The notes beneath the pieces were generated by a model. The model saw only the letters and a list, made by a program, of their open reading frames with translations. It ran no database searches and was not told the origin of the DNA. A stretch of 64,000 nucleotides of DNA from Qipengyuania sp. YIM B01966 (lineage in GTDB: Bacteria; Pseudomonadota; Alphaproteobacteria; Sphingomonadales; Sphingomonadaceae). The stretch is from contig NZ_JADMNM010000004.1 of the NCBI RefSeq assembly GCF_016461955.1, forward strand, positions 147,269 to 211,268, read 5' to 3'. This document shows positions 28,076 through 38,455 of the stretch, one piece after another (position 1 is the first letter of the stretch; the number at the start of each line of letters is the position of its first letter). Both the position numbers and the translations under genes were made by a program.

Positions 28076-29407
28076 ATGGCCACCCAGCTTGCCCAGCGCC
28101 CCGTCTGCCGCACCTCGCCCAGCGCGGTCGAGGCGCTCGAGACCCATCTCGCCAGCCATCCGCAGGAGCGCAGTGTCCATACCGACCCGTTCGATGTCAG
28201 CCGCAGCGACATCTATGCCGAGGATTGTTGGCAGCCGATCTTTGCCGAAATGCGCGCCAGGGGGCCGCTGCACTACGTTAAGGAAAGCCCGGTCGGCGCG
28301 TACTGGAACGTGGTCACGCACAAGGCGGTGCAGCACGTCGAATCGCTGCCCGACATCTTTTCGTCGAGTTGGGAATATGGCGGGATCACCATCCTCGACC
28401 GCATTCCCGACGAGGAACTGGCGCCGGGTGAGGAACGCTTCGAACTGCCGATGTTCATCGCCATGGACCGGCCCAAGCACACCGGCCAGCGGCGGACCGT
28501 GGCGCCGGCCTTCACCCCGGCCGAAATGGTGCGGATGGATGCCGAAATCCGCCAGCGCACGGGCGAATTGCTCGATACGCTGCCGCACGGCGAGGTGTTC
28601 GACTGGGTCGACAAGGTCTCGATCGAACTGACCACAGGGATGCTGGCGATCCTTTTCGGCTTCCCGTGGGAGGATCGCCGGCTGCTGACCTTCTGGTCCG
28701 ACTGGGCGGGCGATACCGAACTCGCCATGGTCCGCGAACTGGACCCGATGCGCCGCGGCGTGCTGTATGAAATGGCGGCCTATTTCCAGACGCTGTGGGC
28801 GGAACGCTCAGGCGCGGAGCCGACCCCGGATCTCATTTCGATGATGATCCATTCGCCGGCGATGAACCAGATGCGCCCGCAGGAATTCATGGGCAATCTG
28901 ATCCTGCTGATCGTCGGTGGCAACGATACCACGCGCAACACGATGAGCGGGATCATCCACGCCTTCGACAAGTTCCCCGACCAGCGCAAACTGTTCGAGA
29001 AGCAGCCCGAGCTCATCCCCAACGCGGTGCAGGAATGCATCCGCTATCAGACCCCGCTGGCGCATATGCGCCGCACGGCCAATCAGGATACCGAGCTGTT
29101 CGGCGAGCAGATCAAGGCTGGTGACAAGCTGGTGCTGTGGTACCTCTCGGCCAATCGCGACGAGACGGTGTTCGACAATCCCGACAAGCTCGACATCACT
29201 CGCGAGAACGCCCGCCGGCACCTGTCATTCGGCCACGGTATTCACCGCTGCGTCGGCGCGCGGCTGGCCGAATTGCAGCTGCGTGTCCTGCTCGAAGAAA
29301 TGCACAAGCGGCGGATGCGCGTCCATGTCGCCGGCGATGTCCAGCGCGTGCGGGCGAACTTCGTTCATGGCTTCCGCAAACTCGAGGTCGAGCTGACCCA
29401 GTTCTAG
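28076..29407 (+). CDS. Cytochrome P450, CYP153-like (alkane/fatty-acid terminal hydroxylase type)
   Basis: A 443-residue soluble P450. The I-helix motif GGNDTTRNTMSG is characteristic of CYP153 enzymes, and the haem loop FGHGIHRCVGARLAE (Cys about 392) plus ExxR (QECIR) confirm a working P450. CYP153 members hydroxylate the terminal carbon of medium-chain alkanes, terpenes or fatty acids; the substrate here is inferred from the motif only. GGAGAG lies just before the ATG at 28076. A perfect palindrome in the leader suggests regulated expression. The gene converges with the PilZ protein, overlapping by 4 bp. A ferredoxin reductase lies 3.4 kb away; no ferredoxin is in view. Confidence 0.9.
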   Translation: MATQLAQRPVCRTSPSAVEALETHLASHPQERSVHTDPFDVSRSDIYAEDCWQPIFAEMRARGPLHYVKESPVGAYWNVVTHKAVQHVESLPDIFSSSWEYGGITILDRIPDEELAPGEERFELPMFIAMDRPKHTGQRRTVAPAFTPAEMVRMDAEIRQRTGELLDTLPHGEVFDWVDKVSIELTTGMLAILFGFPWEDRRLLTFWSDWAGDTELAMVRELDPMRRGVLYEMAAYFQTLWAERSGAEPTPDLISMMIHSPAMNQMRPQEFMGNLILLIVGGNDTTRNTMSGIIHAFDKFPDQRKLFEKQPELIPNAVQECIRYQTPLAHMRRTANQDTELFGEQIKAGDKLVLWYLSANRDETVFDNPDKLDITRENARRHLSFGHGIHRCVGARLAELQLRVLLEEMHKRRMRVHVAGDVQRVRANFVHGFRKLEVELTQF

Positions 29408-30075
29408 CCCGTCGGCAAAGCGCGCCCGATCAGCAGGTCGGGCGCCTGCAGTCGCACCGCCAGGCGGGCAAACTCGCTGAGCGTAAAGGTTTCGTCGAAA
29501 GCGAGACCATAGCGATTTTCCTGCCGCCAGCGCATATGGGCGCAAATGGGGGCCATCCCCGGCGTGCTCAACCTCACCGCCTGATCCTGCGCCAGCGCGA
29601 CCGGGCTGGTGATCCGCGCACCTTGCCCCGAAAGGTTGTCGATCCTGATGGCTACGCTCAGCGGGCCGCCGGCGGGTCCCCGTAAAAAGCCAACCGCGAT
29701 CTCGAGCCGGCCGGGCAAGTTGAGGTCGACCCGCAAGGGGCGCGGCGGTGGTGCGCCATCGCCGGCAATGACGCGGTCGATATTGCATTCGGCGGCGAAG
29801 CGCAGGCCGATCTGGTCGGCTTTGGCCCAGACCAGTTCGACCGCCAGCGCATCGCCTGACGTAAAGGCGAGCAGCGCGCCGTCGAGCGCGGGCAGCCGGT
29901 GAAACGTCTTGAGCCGCACGCCGCGCACGGAAATGTCGCGCATGACAGCAACGAATTCGCCCGCCGCGCACATCAGCTTTGCGGGCCGTATCAGCACCCG
30001 TGCGCGCGGGATCGCCCGCTGCTCGGCCCGGCAACTGACCAGTTGTTCGCCAAATTCCCGATGTAGCAATGCCAT
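29404..30075 (-). CDS. Tandem PilZ-domain protein (putative c-di-GMP effector)
   Basis: About 223 residues with two consecutive PilZ-like domains: the first includes RAIPRARVLIRP and the DISVRGVRL stretch, the second RPLRVDLNLPG and DNLSGQGARI. These are the RxxxR and (D/N)xSxxG binding motifs, altered in spacing or residues. PilZ proteins bind cyclic-di-GMP and control motility, polysaccharide or development. The ATG at 30075 is preferred because the open frame upstream of it is simply the antisense-like reading through the tRNA-Leu gene and its flank. The 3' end overlaps the convergent P450 gene by 4 bp. Confidence 0.8.
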   Translation of the reverse strand: MALLHREFGEQLVSCRAEQRAIPRARVLIRPAKLMCAAGEFVAVMRDISVRGVRLKTFHRLPALDGALLAFTSGDALAVELVWAKADQIGLRFAAECNIDRVIAGDGAPPPRPLRVDLNLPGRLEIAVGFLRGPAGGPLSVAIRIDNLSGQGARITSPVALAQDQAVRLSTPGMAPICAHMRWRQENRYGLAFDETFTLSEFARLAVRLQAPDLLIGRALPTG

Positions 30076-30161
30076 GGCGCCCTCGCCCCCCTGAGGGCTG
30101 GGGTACGCGGCGACGGTTAGCGCGATGCTGGCGCCCGCCTCGGGGGAATTGCGTAGAGCGG

Positions 30162-30246
30162 CTGGTGCGGGCGGCGGGACTCGAACCCGCACGAGCAAGG
30201 CTCAGGGGATTTTAAGTCCCCGGCGTCTACCATTCCGCCACGCCCG
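30162..30246 (-). tRNA. tRNA-Leu (UAA anticodon)
   Basis: Reading leftward, GCGGGCG pairs with CGCCCGC to form the 7-bp acceptor stem, followed by discriminator A and an encoded CCA (30165-30162). The D-arm GGCGGAATGGTAGACGC, an anticodon arm with CTTAAAA (anticodon UAA), a long class II variable arm and a GTTCGAGTC T-loop are all visible. The length of 85 nt fits a leucine tRNA. Confidence 0.95.
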
Positions 30247-30290
30247 CACGGCTGGCGCCGTAGCGCGTTGCCCCTGGCGGAGCAAACGGG

Positions 30291-30602
30291 TCAGTCGGCG
30301 CGTTTGCCCGCAGCTGGCTTGGCGCCGGGGTTGATCACCGCGCGCATTTCCTTGCCCGGCTTGAAATAGGGGACCCGCTTGGCCGGCACGGTGACGGTGG
30401 CCCCGGTGCGGGGATTGCGCCCCTCGCGCGCGGCGCGCTCGCGGGTGGAAAAGGCGCCGAAGCCGCGTAGTTCGACCCGCCCGCCTTCGGCCAGCCGCGT
30501 GGCAATCTCGTCGAAGAAGATATCGACCACCTGCTCGATCTCGTCGGCCCGCAGATCGGGGTTTTCCCGCGCCAGCGCCTGCAGCAGTTCGGACCTGATC
30601 AT
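30291..30602 (-). CDS. ihfB: Integration host factor subunit beta
   Basis: A 103-residue HU/IHF-fold DNA-bending protein. MIRSELLQALARENPDL begins the helical dimer body, VELRGFGAFSTRERAAREGRNPRTG is the DNA-binding arm signature with the intercalating Pro, and PYFKPGKEMR closes the fold. The start is the ATG at 30602 with GGAG upstream; an earlier in-frame start would add an unrelated basic/Gly leader. IHF-beta shapes promoters and recombination sites. It lies next to tRNA-Leu. Confidence 0.93.
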   Translation of the reverse strand: MIRSELLQALARENPDLRADEIEQVVDIFFDEIATRLAEGGRVELRGFGAFSTRERAAREGRNPRTGATVTVPAKRVPYFKPGKEMRAVINPGAKPAAGKRAD

Positions 30603-30736
30603 TCCACCGTCTCCTAGGCCGAGCCCGTGCCCATCAAATTTCACCGCGCTCGCCGCCCGCTGCGATCTGGACCTGTGCCCGGCACGCACTAGGTGCCAGA
30701 CCTTAGAGGCCGGCGCAATCGCAGATATAACTTCGG

Positions 30737-31096
30737 TTAATTCTCGACCAGTTTTGGCCCGGCATCCAGCAGGTCCTCCGGGAGCAGTTTCAGCCGCCTG
30801 ATCCGCCGGGTAATTTCAGGCCACTCCTCATCGAGAAAGCGCCGCGCCTCGCTCTGGCGCAACTGCTCGGCGGCTCCGGGCAGGACCACGATGCCAATCC
30901 CCCGCTGCACCTCGACCAGGCCATCGGCCTGAAACTGCTGATAGGCCTTGGCCACGGTCAGTGGATTGGCCCCTTGCTGCGCAGCCAGGCTGCGGACCGA
31001 GGGCAGCAGGGCGCCTTCGGCGTAGGTGCCGTCGATGATCGCGGCGGCAACCATGTCGCGCAGTTTCAGATAAACGGGCCGGGACGAACTGCTCAT
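30737..31096 (-). CDS. GntR-family regulator, YtrA subfamily
   Basis: A 119-residue repressor-size protein: an N-terminal winged helix (PVYLKLRDMVAAAIIDG, PSVRSLAAQQGANPLTVAKAYQ, GLVEVQRGIG) followed by only about 50 residues, the short tail typical of the YtrA group, which lacks a large ligand domain. YtrA-type regulators often control nearby transporter genes. It is divergent from the POT peptide transporter, and GTGT-N12-ACAC at 31101-31120 lies just upstream of its start. Start at 31096 chosen to begin at MSSSSRPVY, since the longer form adds an unlikely leader. Confidence 0.85.
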   Translation of the reverse strand: MSSSSRPVYLKLRDMVAAAIIDGTYAEGALLPSVRSLAAQQGANPLTVAKAYQQFQADGLVEVQRGIGIVVLPGAAEQLRQSEARRFLDEEWPEITRRIRRLKLLPEDLLDAGPKLVEN

Positions 31097-31100
31097 CTCA

Positions 31101-31120
31101 GGTGTAGCACTGCCATAACA
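31101..31120. promoter_or_regulatory. Candidate GntR operator between ytrA-like and POT genes
   Basis: GTGT and ACAC half sites 12 bp apart lie immediately upstream of the GntR gene in the divergent region. This is weak symmetry but the right place for autoregulation. A GGCCG-GTTT-CGGCC stem lies at 31155-31168 in the same gap. Confidence 0.25.
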
Positions 31121-31262
31121 CGGCGCGGCGCGCAACTGGCGGGGGGTGGCGCAAGGCCGGTTTCGGCCGCAACAAATGCTTCACATGGGCAAATCTGCCG
31201 CTAGGTTGCGCCGATTGCGGCCGGGTCGAGCCGCACCGATGCAGGGAAGGTCAAGACAAGCC

Positions 31263-32876
31263 ATGGCAACCGGTTACGCCGAAAGCGGCGACGCGCGGGG
31301 CACCATTCTGGGGCACCCCAAGGGACTGTTCGTCCTGTTTTTCGCGGAAATGTGGGAACGCTTCTCCTATTACGGGATGCGCGCGCTCCTGATCTTTTAC
31401 CTGACCAAGCACTGGCTCTATTCCGACGAGCAATCGGGTATTATCTACGGCGCGTATACGGCGCTGGTCTATATCACCCCGGTGATCGGCGGGTATCTGG
31501 CTGATCGTTATCTCGGGCAGCGCAAGGCCGTGGCCTATGGCGCGGTGCTGTTGACGCTGGGCCATTTCTTCATGGCGTTCGAAGGGGATGCCGGGGCCGG
31601 TCATACCAACAACCCGGTGATCAACATCTTCTGGCTCGCCCTGTCGCTGATCATCGTCGGTTCGGGCTTCCTCAAGGCGAATATCTCGGTGATCGTCGGC
31701 CAGCTGTACCCCCGCACCGATGTGCGCCGGGATGGTGCTTACACGATCTTCTACATGGGGATTAACCTCGGCGCCGCGATCGGTTCGCTGCTGTGCGGCT
31801 ATATCGGCGAAACCTATGGCTGGGCCTATGGCTTCGGCCTCGCGGGGATCGGGATGCTGCTCGGCCTCGCGGTGTTCACCTGGGGCAAGCCGCTGCTGCT
31901 AGGCCGCGGCGAGCCGAGCCGGCCGCTCTCCAAGGGCACCGAATGGGGGCTTTATGTCGCCGGTTTCGGGCTCGTCGCAATCTGCTGGGTGCTGATCCAG
32001 AACCAGGCGATGGTCGGCTGGCTGCTCGGCATCTTTGGCGGCCTGCTGGTCGCCTATGTGATCTTCACCGCCGTGACCAAGCTGGCACCCGAAGATCGCG
32101 ACCGGATTTTCGCCGCGTTGTTCCTCATCATCACTTCGATCATCTTCTGGGCGCTGTTCGAACAGGCCGGCTCGTCGCTCAACCTGTTCACCGACCGCCA
32201 TGTTGACCGCGCCGGCGTGCCGGCATCGACATTTCAGTCGATCAACGCGATCTACATCATCCTGCTGGCGCCGCTCTTTGCCACGCTGTGGACGGCGCTC
32301 GCCCGCAAGGGCATGGAACCTTCGGCGCCGTTCAAGTTCGGCCTCGGCGTGGTGCAGGTCGGCCTCAGCTTCTTGGTGCTGGTCTGGGGCGCTTATTCGG
32401 TCGGCATCGACGTGCCGACCCCGGTGATCTTTATCTTCCTCATCTACCTGCTGCAGACGACTGGCGAGTTGTGCCTGTCGCCGGTCGGCCTGTCGGCCAT
32501 GAACCGGCTGGCGCCGGCGCATATGGCCTCGCTGATCATGGGTACCTGGTTCTTCGCCTCGGCCACCGGCAATTTCGCCGCGGGTTTGATCGCCTCGGCC
32601 ACCGGTGCCGAAGGGGTGGGCGAGGAAGCCGGCAAGCAGGTCGTGCTCGACGTCTACAGCACGGTCGGCTGGGTCGCCGTCGGAGTCGGCATCGTGGTGC
32701 TGCTGATCAGCCCGCTGATCAAGCGCTTGATGCATCTCGACACGCTGCGCGACGATACGGTCGATGATGACCTCGCCGGTCAGCACGAGATCGGCGAACC
32801 GCAGGCCGCTGGCGTCCACCCGGCCGCCGATCACCCGGCCGGGACGATGTATCCGACCGACGAACCGCGGAGGTAA
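31263..32876 (+). CDS. POT/PTR2-family proton-dependent oligopeptide transporter
   Basis: Imports di- and tripeptides with protons across the inner membrane. 537 residues with many hydrophobic helices. The proton-coupling motif ExxERFxYYG is present as EMWERFSYYG near the N-terminus, and GGYLADRYLG and a C-terminal PTR2 block (GELCLSPVGLSAMNRLAP) are clear. A polar 40-residue tail rich in His/Pro follows. The neighbours downstream (two amidohydrolase-fold proteins with a signal or lipid anchor, FKBP isomerase) suggest a peptide or amide utilisation group. The divergent YtrA-type regulator is the obvious candidate controller. Confidence 0.95.
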   Translation: MATGYAESGDARGTILGHPKGLFVLFFAEMWERFSYYGMRALLIFYLTKHWLYSDEQSGIIYGAYTALVYITPVIGGYLADRYLGQRKAVAYGAVLLTLGHFFMAFEGDAGAGHTNNPVINIFWLALSLIIVGSGFLKANISVIVGQLYPRTDVRRDGAYTIFYMGINLGAAIGSLLCGYIGETYGWAYGFGLAGIGMLLGLAVFTWGKPLLLGRGEPSRPLSKGTEWGLYVAGFGLVAICWVLIQNQAMVGWLLGIFGGLLVAYVIFTAVTKLAPEDRDRIFAALFLIITSIIFWALFEQAGSSLNLFTDRHVDRAGVPASTFQSINAIYIILLAPLFATLWTALARKGMEPSAPFKFGLGVVQVGLSFLVLVWGAYSVGIDVPTPVIFIFLIYLLQTTGELCLSPVGLSAMNRLAPAHMASLIMGTWFFASATGNFAAGLIASATGAEGVGEEAGKQVVLDVYSTVGWVAVGVGIVVLLISPLIKRLMHLDTLRDDTVDDDLAGQHEIGEPQAAGVHPAADHPAGTMYPTDEPRR

Positions 32877-32877
32877 T

Positions 32878-34265
<1,388 letters not shown>

Positions 34266-34269
<4 letters not shown>

Positions 34270-35660
34270 GCGCGCGCCTCAGCTCAGCCGCGCAGGCCGC
34301 CCTGCTCGGCCTCGCGCTCGCTGTGCCGGCCACGCCGGCCGCCGCGCAGAGCTTTGCCGTGACCAATGCCACCATCGTGACCGGCGATGGCAGCGAGCCG
34401 GTTGCCGGCGCGACGGTGGTGGTGCGCGGCGGCCGCGTGGTCGCCGCCGGGCCGGGCGTGGCTGCCCCGGCCGATCTTGAAAGCATCGACGGCACCGGCA
34501 AATGGGTCACCCCGGGGCTGGTCGCGGCGGTCACCGAGCTCGGCCTGTGGGACGTCAGCGGGGTGCAGGACAGCAACGACGCCAGCGCCCGGTCCAGCCC
34601 GTTCAGCGCCGCGCTCGACATTGCCCCGGCGATCAACCCCGCCTCGCAGCACATTGCCATCAGCCGCGCCGCGGGGATTACCCGCGCGGTCGTCGCCCCC
34701 TCTGCCGCCAGTTCGATCTTTGCCGGCCAGGGCGCGGTGATCGACCTTGCCGACGATGCCGATCCGATCGTCCGCCGCCGGGCGTTCCAATATGTCGAAA
34801 TGGGCGAAACCGGCGCGCGCCTTGCTGGCGGCAGCCGCGTCGCTGCCCATGCGCTGCTCCGCAATGCCCTGCGCGAGGCGCTCGATTACGGGCGCGGCGA
34901 GGCGATTGGCGGCGCCGGTATGCGCGGCCGCGAGCCGGGCCGGGTGACCGATCCGCAGGTAGTCGACAACCGGATGGTGCCGCCCGCCGGCGAACGCGCC
35001 AGCGACGTGCTGCTGACCCGTTTCGATGCCGCCGCGCTGGTTCCGGTCGTGCGCGGCGAACAGCCGCTTTACGTCCACGTCGAACGCGCCGCCGATATCC
35101 GCGCCGCGCTCGCCCTCCCGCGCGAATTCCCGCGGCTGAAGCTGGTGCTGGTCGGGGCGAGCGAGGGCTGGCTCGCCGCGCAGGAGATCGCCGCCGCCGG
35201 CGTGCCGGTGATCGCCAACGGGCTGACCGACCTGCCCTCCTCCTTCGAGCAGATCGGTTCGACCCAGAGCAATATCGGCCGGCTGGTCGCCGCCGGGGTC
35301 AAGGTGGCAATCAATGCCGCGGCGATGGAACAGCCGCGCTACCTGCCGCAATTTGCCGGCAACCTCGTCGCCCTGACGCGGATGCCGCGCGCCAGCGGGC
35401 TAAGTTGGGGGCAGGCCTTCGCTGCGATCAGTTCGGTCCCGGCCGAGATTGCCGGACTTGCCAGTGGCACGGGCACGCTGCGCGCCGGCGCGCCGGGCGA
35501 CGTGGTGATCTGGAGCGGCGACCCGCTGGAAGCCGGCTCGACGCCCGAAATGGTGTTCATCGACGGGGTCGACCAGCCGCTCGACAACCACCAGACGCGC
35601 CTTCGCGAACGCTATCGCACGCTCGACGAAAGCCGGCTGCCCAAGGCCTATGACTGGTAG
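34266..35660 (+). CDS. Amidohydrolase-fold protein lacking the HxH metal motif, exported
   Basis: A 464-residue relative of the upstream gene, with a signal peptide ending near PAAAQ. The order of secondary elements is the same (TPGLV at the first strand, GAPGDVVIWSGDP at the end). The metal-binding HxH after the first strand is replaced by AAVTEL, and the usual Asp motif is absent; one His remains in YVHVERA. It is therefore probably a non-catalytic partner or has a changed metal site. The 4-bp overlap implies the pair is translated together, consistent with a heteromer of one active and one inactive subunit. Confidence 0.82.
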
Positions 35661-36147
35661 GGCCGTTTTCGCGCTCGCCGCGCTGGCCGCAGTGCTGGCT
35701 GGGCCGGTTGCAGCGGCCGCACAAGAGGCGCCGCAGGTGGTGCATGATACCGCCTGGCACAATGCGCAACGCGCGGCCCTGGCGCGGCTCGATCCGGCAG
35801 CGGGATGGCGCGTGCTGCCTGACGGCGTCGCCTTGCGGCGGATTGCCGGGGATGGCAGCGGCGCCCGGCCCACATTGGCTGACCGGGTGACCGTCCATTA
35901 CCGAGGCAGCTTCATCGACGGCACGGTGTTCGACAGTTCGCTCGACCGCGGTGAGCCGGCGACCTTCCCGCTCGCCCGGCTGATCCGGGGCTGGCAAGTG
36001 GCGATCCCCGAGATGGGGGTGGGCGATCGGTACGAGATCGTCATCCCGGCCGACCTCGCCTATGGTCCACTGGGCAAGGGACCGATCCCGGGCAATGCGA
36101 CCTTGCTGTTCACCATCGAGTTGCTGGGGATCAACCCGCCCGGATAG
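35650..36147 (+). CDS. FKBP-type peptidyl-prolyl isomerase, secreted
   Basis: A 165-residue protein: signal peptide to about residue 24 (ALAALAAVLAGPVAAAAQ), then one FKBP domain with VTVHYRGSFIDGTVFDSS, LIRGWQVAIPEMGVGD and IPADLAYG. It isomerises X-Pro bonds during folding of exported proteins. The ATG lies inside the end of the amidohydrolase-like gene (11-bp overlap), so it belongs to that operon and may fold its members. NnrU follows 12 bp later. Confidence 0.93.
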   Translation: MTGRAVFALAALAAVLAGPVAAAAQEAPQVVHDTAWHNAQRAALARLDPAAGWRVLPDGVALRRIAGDGSGARPTLADRVTVHYRGSFIDGTVFDSSLDRGEPATFPLARLIRGWQVAIPEMGVGDRYEIVIPADLAYGPLGKGPIPGNATLLFTIELLGINPPG

Positions 36148-36159
36148 GAGTGACCTGCC

Positions 36160-36837
36160 ATGAGTGATCCGCTGCTGTCACTGCTGGCCGCCAGCATCGC
36201 TTTTGTCGGCTCCCATTTCGCGCTGTCACACCCTTTGCGAGCACCGCTGGTTTCGGCCCTGGGGGAAAACGGCTTCCGCATCCTCTATTCACTGGTGGCA
36301 TTGGCGACGATTGCATGGATGGCGTTCGCCTTCCGTGCTGCGCCGACCGCCGATCTGCCGGGCAGCGGCGAGCTGGGCTGGATCATCGCCACCATTATCA
36401 CCCTGCCCGCGCTGGCGCTGCTGCTCGGCTCGTTTCGGGGCAACCCCGCGCTGCCTGCGCCGGGCGCCGCGCAGCTTGCCGCACGCGAGCCGGCGGGCGT
36501 GTTCCGCGTCACCCGCCATCCGATGATGTGGGGGTTCGCGCTGTGGGCGATCAGCCATATCGTCCTGTGGTGGAGCGTCAGGACACTGATCGTCGCCGGC
36601 GCCATCCTGCTGCTCGCACTGGTCGGCGCGCATTTGCAGGACCGCAAGAAGGAGACGCTGATGGGCGCGGCGTGGGCAGGGTGGGAAGCAAAGACCAGCT
36701 ACTGGCCGCGATGGGGCGCGCTGCTCAAGCTCAATCCGCTCCTCTGGCTCGGCGCGCTGGCGGCATGGTGGATCATCACCTGGTCCCACATCCACGCCGC
36801 CGGGGTGCCCGCCGGCATCTGGCGCTGGCTCGGCTAG
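36160..36837 (+). CDS. nnrU: NnrU family membrane protein
   Basis: A 225-residue integral membrane protein with about six hydrophobic helices and the NnrU pattern: SHFALSHPLRAPL at the N-terminus, FRVTRHPMMWGF, and SYWPRWG. Related proteins (isoprenylcysteine methyltransferase-like fold) were linked to nitric oxide metabolism and are also seen in carotenoid-type contexts, so a redox or demethylation role cannot be assigned. It closes the amidohydrolase-FKBP run and converges with the S41-like gene by a 4-bp overlap. NnrS, another family with a nitric-oxide link, lies at 61.3 kb. Confidence 0.85.
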   Translation: MSDPLLSLLAASIAFVGSHFALSHPLRAPLVSALGENGFRILYSLVALATIAWMAFAFRAAPTADLPGSGELGWIIATIITLPALALLLGSFRGNPALPAPGAAQLAAREPAGVFRVTRHPMMWGFALWAISHIVLWWSVRTLIVAGAILLLALVGAHLQDRKKETLMGAAWAGWEAKTSYWPRWGALLKLNPLLWLGALAAWWIITWSHIHAAGVPAGIWRWLG

Positions 36838-38036
36838 CGCCGGGGTTGGGCGCAAGGGGGCGAGGCAAAGGTTTCGCGCGGCGTTCCGTCCACCTGCATC
36901 AGCCGTTCCACCGGCAGCTTAATGGTGAGATCGGCGGTTCCGAGCGGCAGATCCTCGACCGCACCCAGCAGGCCCGCCATCTTTGTCCCGCAAACAGTCG
37001 CGCCGAGCTCGCCCAGCCCTAGCGCCAGCCCTTCGCCCATGCTGCCTGTCCAGCGGCCGACGCGCACGGTCAATTGCCCGCTATGGCGGCGCACGCCGGG
37101 TCGGGGCAGCACGAGTTCCAGCCATTCGCGGGCAATCCCCGTGTCCCGCACCGCACTTGGCAGCGCGTGCCGCTGATAGGGGGTCGGCGCAGCTGCGAAC
37201 CACCCCATGATCCCACGCGCGACATGCGTGTTCCCGCCGCCGGGCGTGTTGGTAAGATCGATTTCAATCGGGGCCGCCGGGTCCACGCTCAGCATCGGCT
37301 GATCGAACGCTGCGATGGTCGCGTCGTCGCCTAGCGCATTGTTGATGGTAATCACCGGGGTGATGGCCGCGTTCTGCAACGTGACCGGCGGCATGGTCCC
37401 AACGCGCTGGTCATACAGGCTCACGAGCCTGCGCCGCACGGCTTTGTCCCCGGGGTTGCGGAAGGTCAGATCGCGCACCCGGTCACGCCGGCCGGCGGCG
37501 AGTACGCGGGCGGCAAAGCCGTCGCGCTCACCGCTGCCGGTGGTTCCCAAGCCACCCCAGAAGGCGGCGACCGCATCGGCCATGGGCACCCCGCCGACAG
37601 CCACCAGCTCCGGCCCTTCGCGCACACTGGCCATCGCGGCAGGCGATCCGGGGCGGACAGCGGTGATCCGATAGGCCCCGCCACGCGGTTCAACCCACAG
37701 ATCGGCATAGCTTGGCACCAGCGCGTAACTGTCGGCGAAGCTGGAGCCGGTAATCGCATGATGATCAGCCAATAGCATCAGCGCGCGTTCGGTGAAGGCG
37801 AGCAGACTGCGCCCATCGCGCACCGCATCGCGTTCGGCCGCCAGCGTGGCGCTCAACACAAACCGGCCGCCGGGCAGGCGTTCCGGGTAGGCATAACGGT
37901 GGTTGATCAGCGGCTCGAGCGCCTGCGCTGCTGCGCGGTAATCGACAGCGGCCTCTCCTTGCGCCGCCGCATGCGCCAGCGCGGCCGCCGGCAGCGCACC
38001 GCACGCCAGCGCCAGGGCGGCCAGACGCACGATCAC
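36834..38036 (-). CDS. S41-family peptidase-like protein, exported
   Basis: A 400-residue secreted protein (signal through about residue 25, ALPAAALAHA). A PDZ-like segment (ITAVRPGSPAAMASVREG) precedes a C-terminal S41/tail-specific-protease-like core with the nucleophile block RWTGSMGEGLALGL, which contains the expected Ser. The basic residue of the catalytic dyad is not obvious to me, so activity is uncertain. It starts with GTG overlapping the stop of the upstream hypothetical gene (GTGA) and converges with NnrU. Confidence 0.78.
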   Translation of the reverse strand: MIVRLAALALACGALPAAALAHAAAQGEAAVDYRAAAQALEPLINHRYAYPERLPGGRFVLSATLAAERDAVRDGRSLLAFTERALMLLADHHAITGSSFADSYALVPSYADLWVEPRGGAYRITAVRPGSPAAMASVREGPELVAVGGVPMADAVAAFWGGLGTTGSGERDGFAARVLAAGRRDRVRDLTFRNPGDKAVRRRLVSLYDQRVGTMPPVTLQNAAITPVITINNALGDDATIAAFDQPMLSVDPAAPIEIDLTNTPGGGNTHVARGIMGWFAAAPTPYQRHALPSAVRDTGIAREWLELVLPRPGVRRHSGQLTVRVGRWTGSMGEGLALGLGELGATVCGTKMAGLLGAVEDLPLGTADLTIKLPVERLMQVDGTPRETFASPPCAQPRR

Positions 38037-38449
38037 GTTTTTGTCGCCAGCATCGCCTGCAGGGCGCCGGCCAGTTGCCGCACGCTCAACGTGCCGTCAG
38101 GCGCGGCATGGACTTCGGCCACCTTGGCGGGGTCGAGCGCGTGCTGCCTGATGAAGCTGTTGATCAGGTCTGTGATGTCGTCAGGATCGCAGAAGTCGGG
38201 CGCCAGCAACTGGTCGTCCGGATGCGGGGTCAGCGGATCGAAGAACACGTCCAGCTCTTCGCGCAGCCAGCGGGCGGTTTCGGGCGTGGCATACCCTGCC
38301 AAAGCGGCGATGAACTGCGCTTCATCAAGGTTCGGGCGGGTCTTTGCGATTTCGGCGGCGGTCGCCCGCCAATCACGCTGTGCCTGCCACGCGAACAGCC
38401 CCAGCGCCGCGACTATGGTCAGCGTCCAACCCAGCCAGCCAATCGCCAT
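38033..38449 (-). CDS. Hypothetical membrane-anchored acidic protein
   Basis: 138 residues: one N-terminal membrane helix (IGWLGWTLTIVAALGLFAW) then an acidic, helical soluble domain with PHPDDQLLAPDFCDPDDITD. I do not recognise a family. It is flanked by dxs (6 bp upstream) and the S41-like gene (4-bp overlap), so it is co-transcribed with both. The acidic domain may bind a cation or partner protein. Confidence 0.75.
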   Translation of the reverse strand: MAIGWLGWTLTIVAALGLFAWQAQRDWRATAAEIAKTRPNLDEAQFIAALAGYATPETARWLREELDVFFDPLTPHPDDQLLAPDFCDPDDITDLINSFIRQHALDPAKVAEVHAAPDGTLSVRQLAGALQAMLATKT

Positions 38450-38455
38450 GGCCCA

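Noticed and set aside
30076..30198. N-terminal extension of the PilZ protein
   Set aside because: The peptide VRVPPPAP is the usual artefact of reading a tRNA 3' end; it overlaps tRNA-Leu.
34284..35351. 355-codon antisense frame across the amidohydrolase-like gene
   Set aside because: Composition is Gly/His/Arg-rich shadow and the + strand gene has signal peptide and fold motifs.
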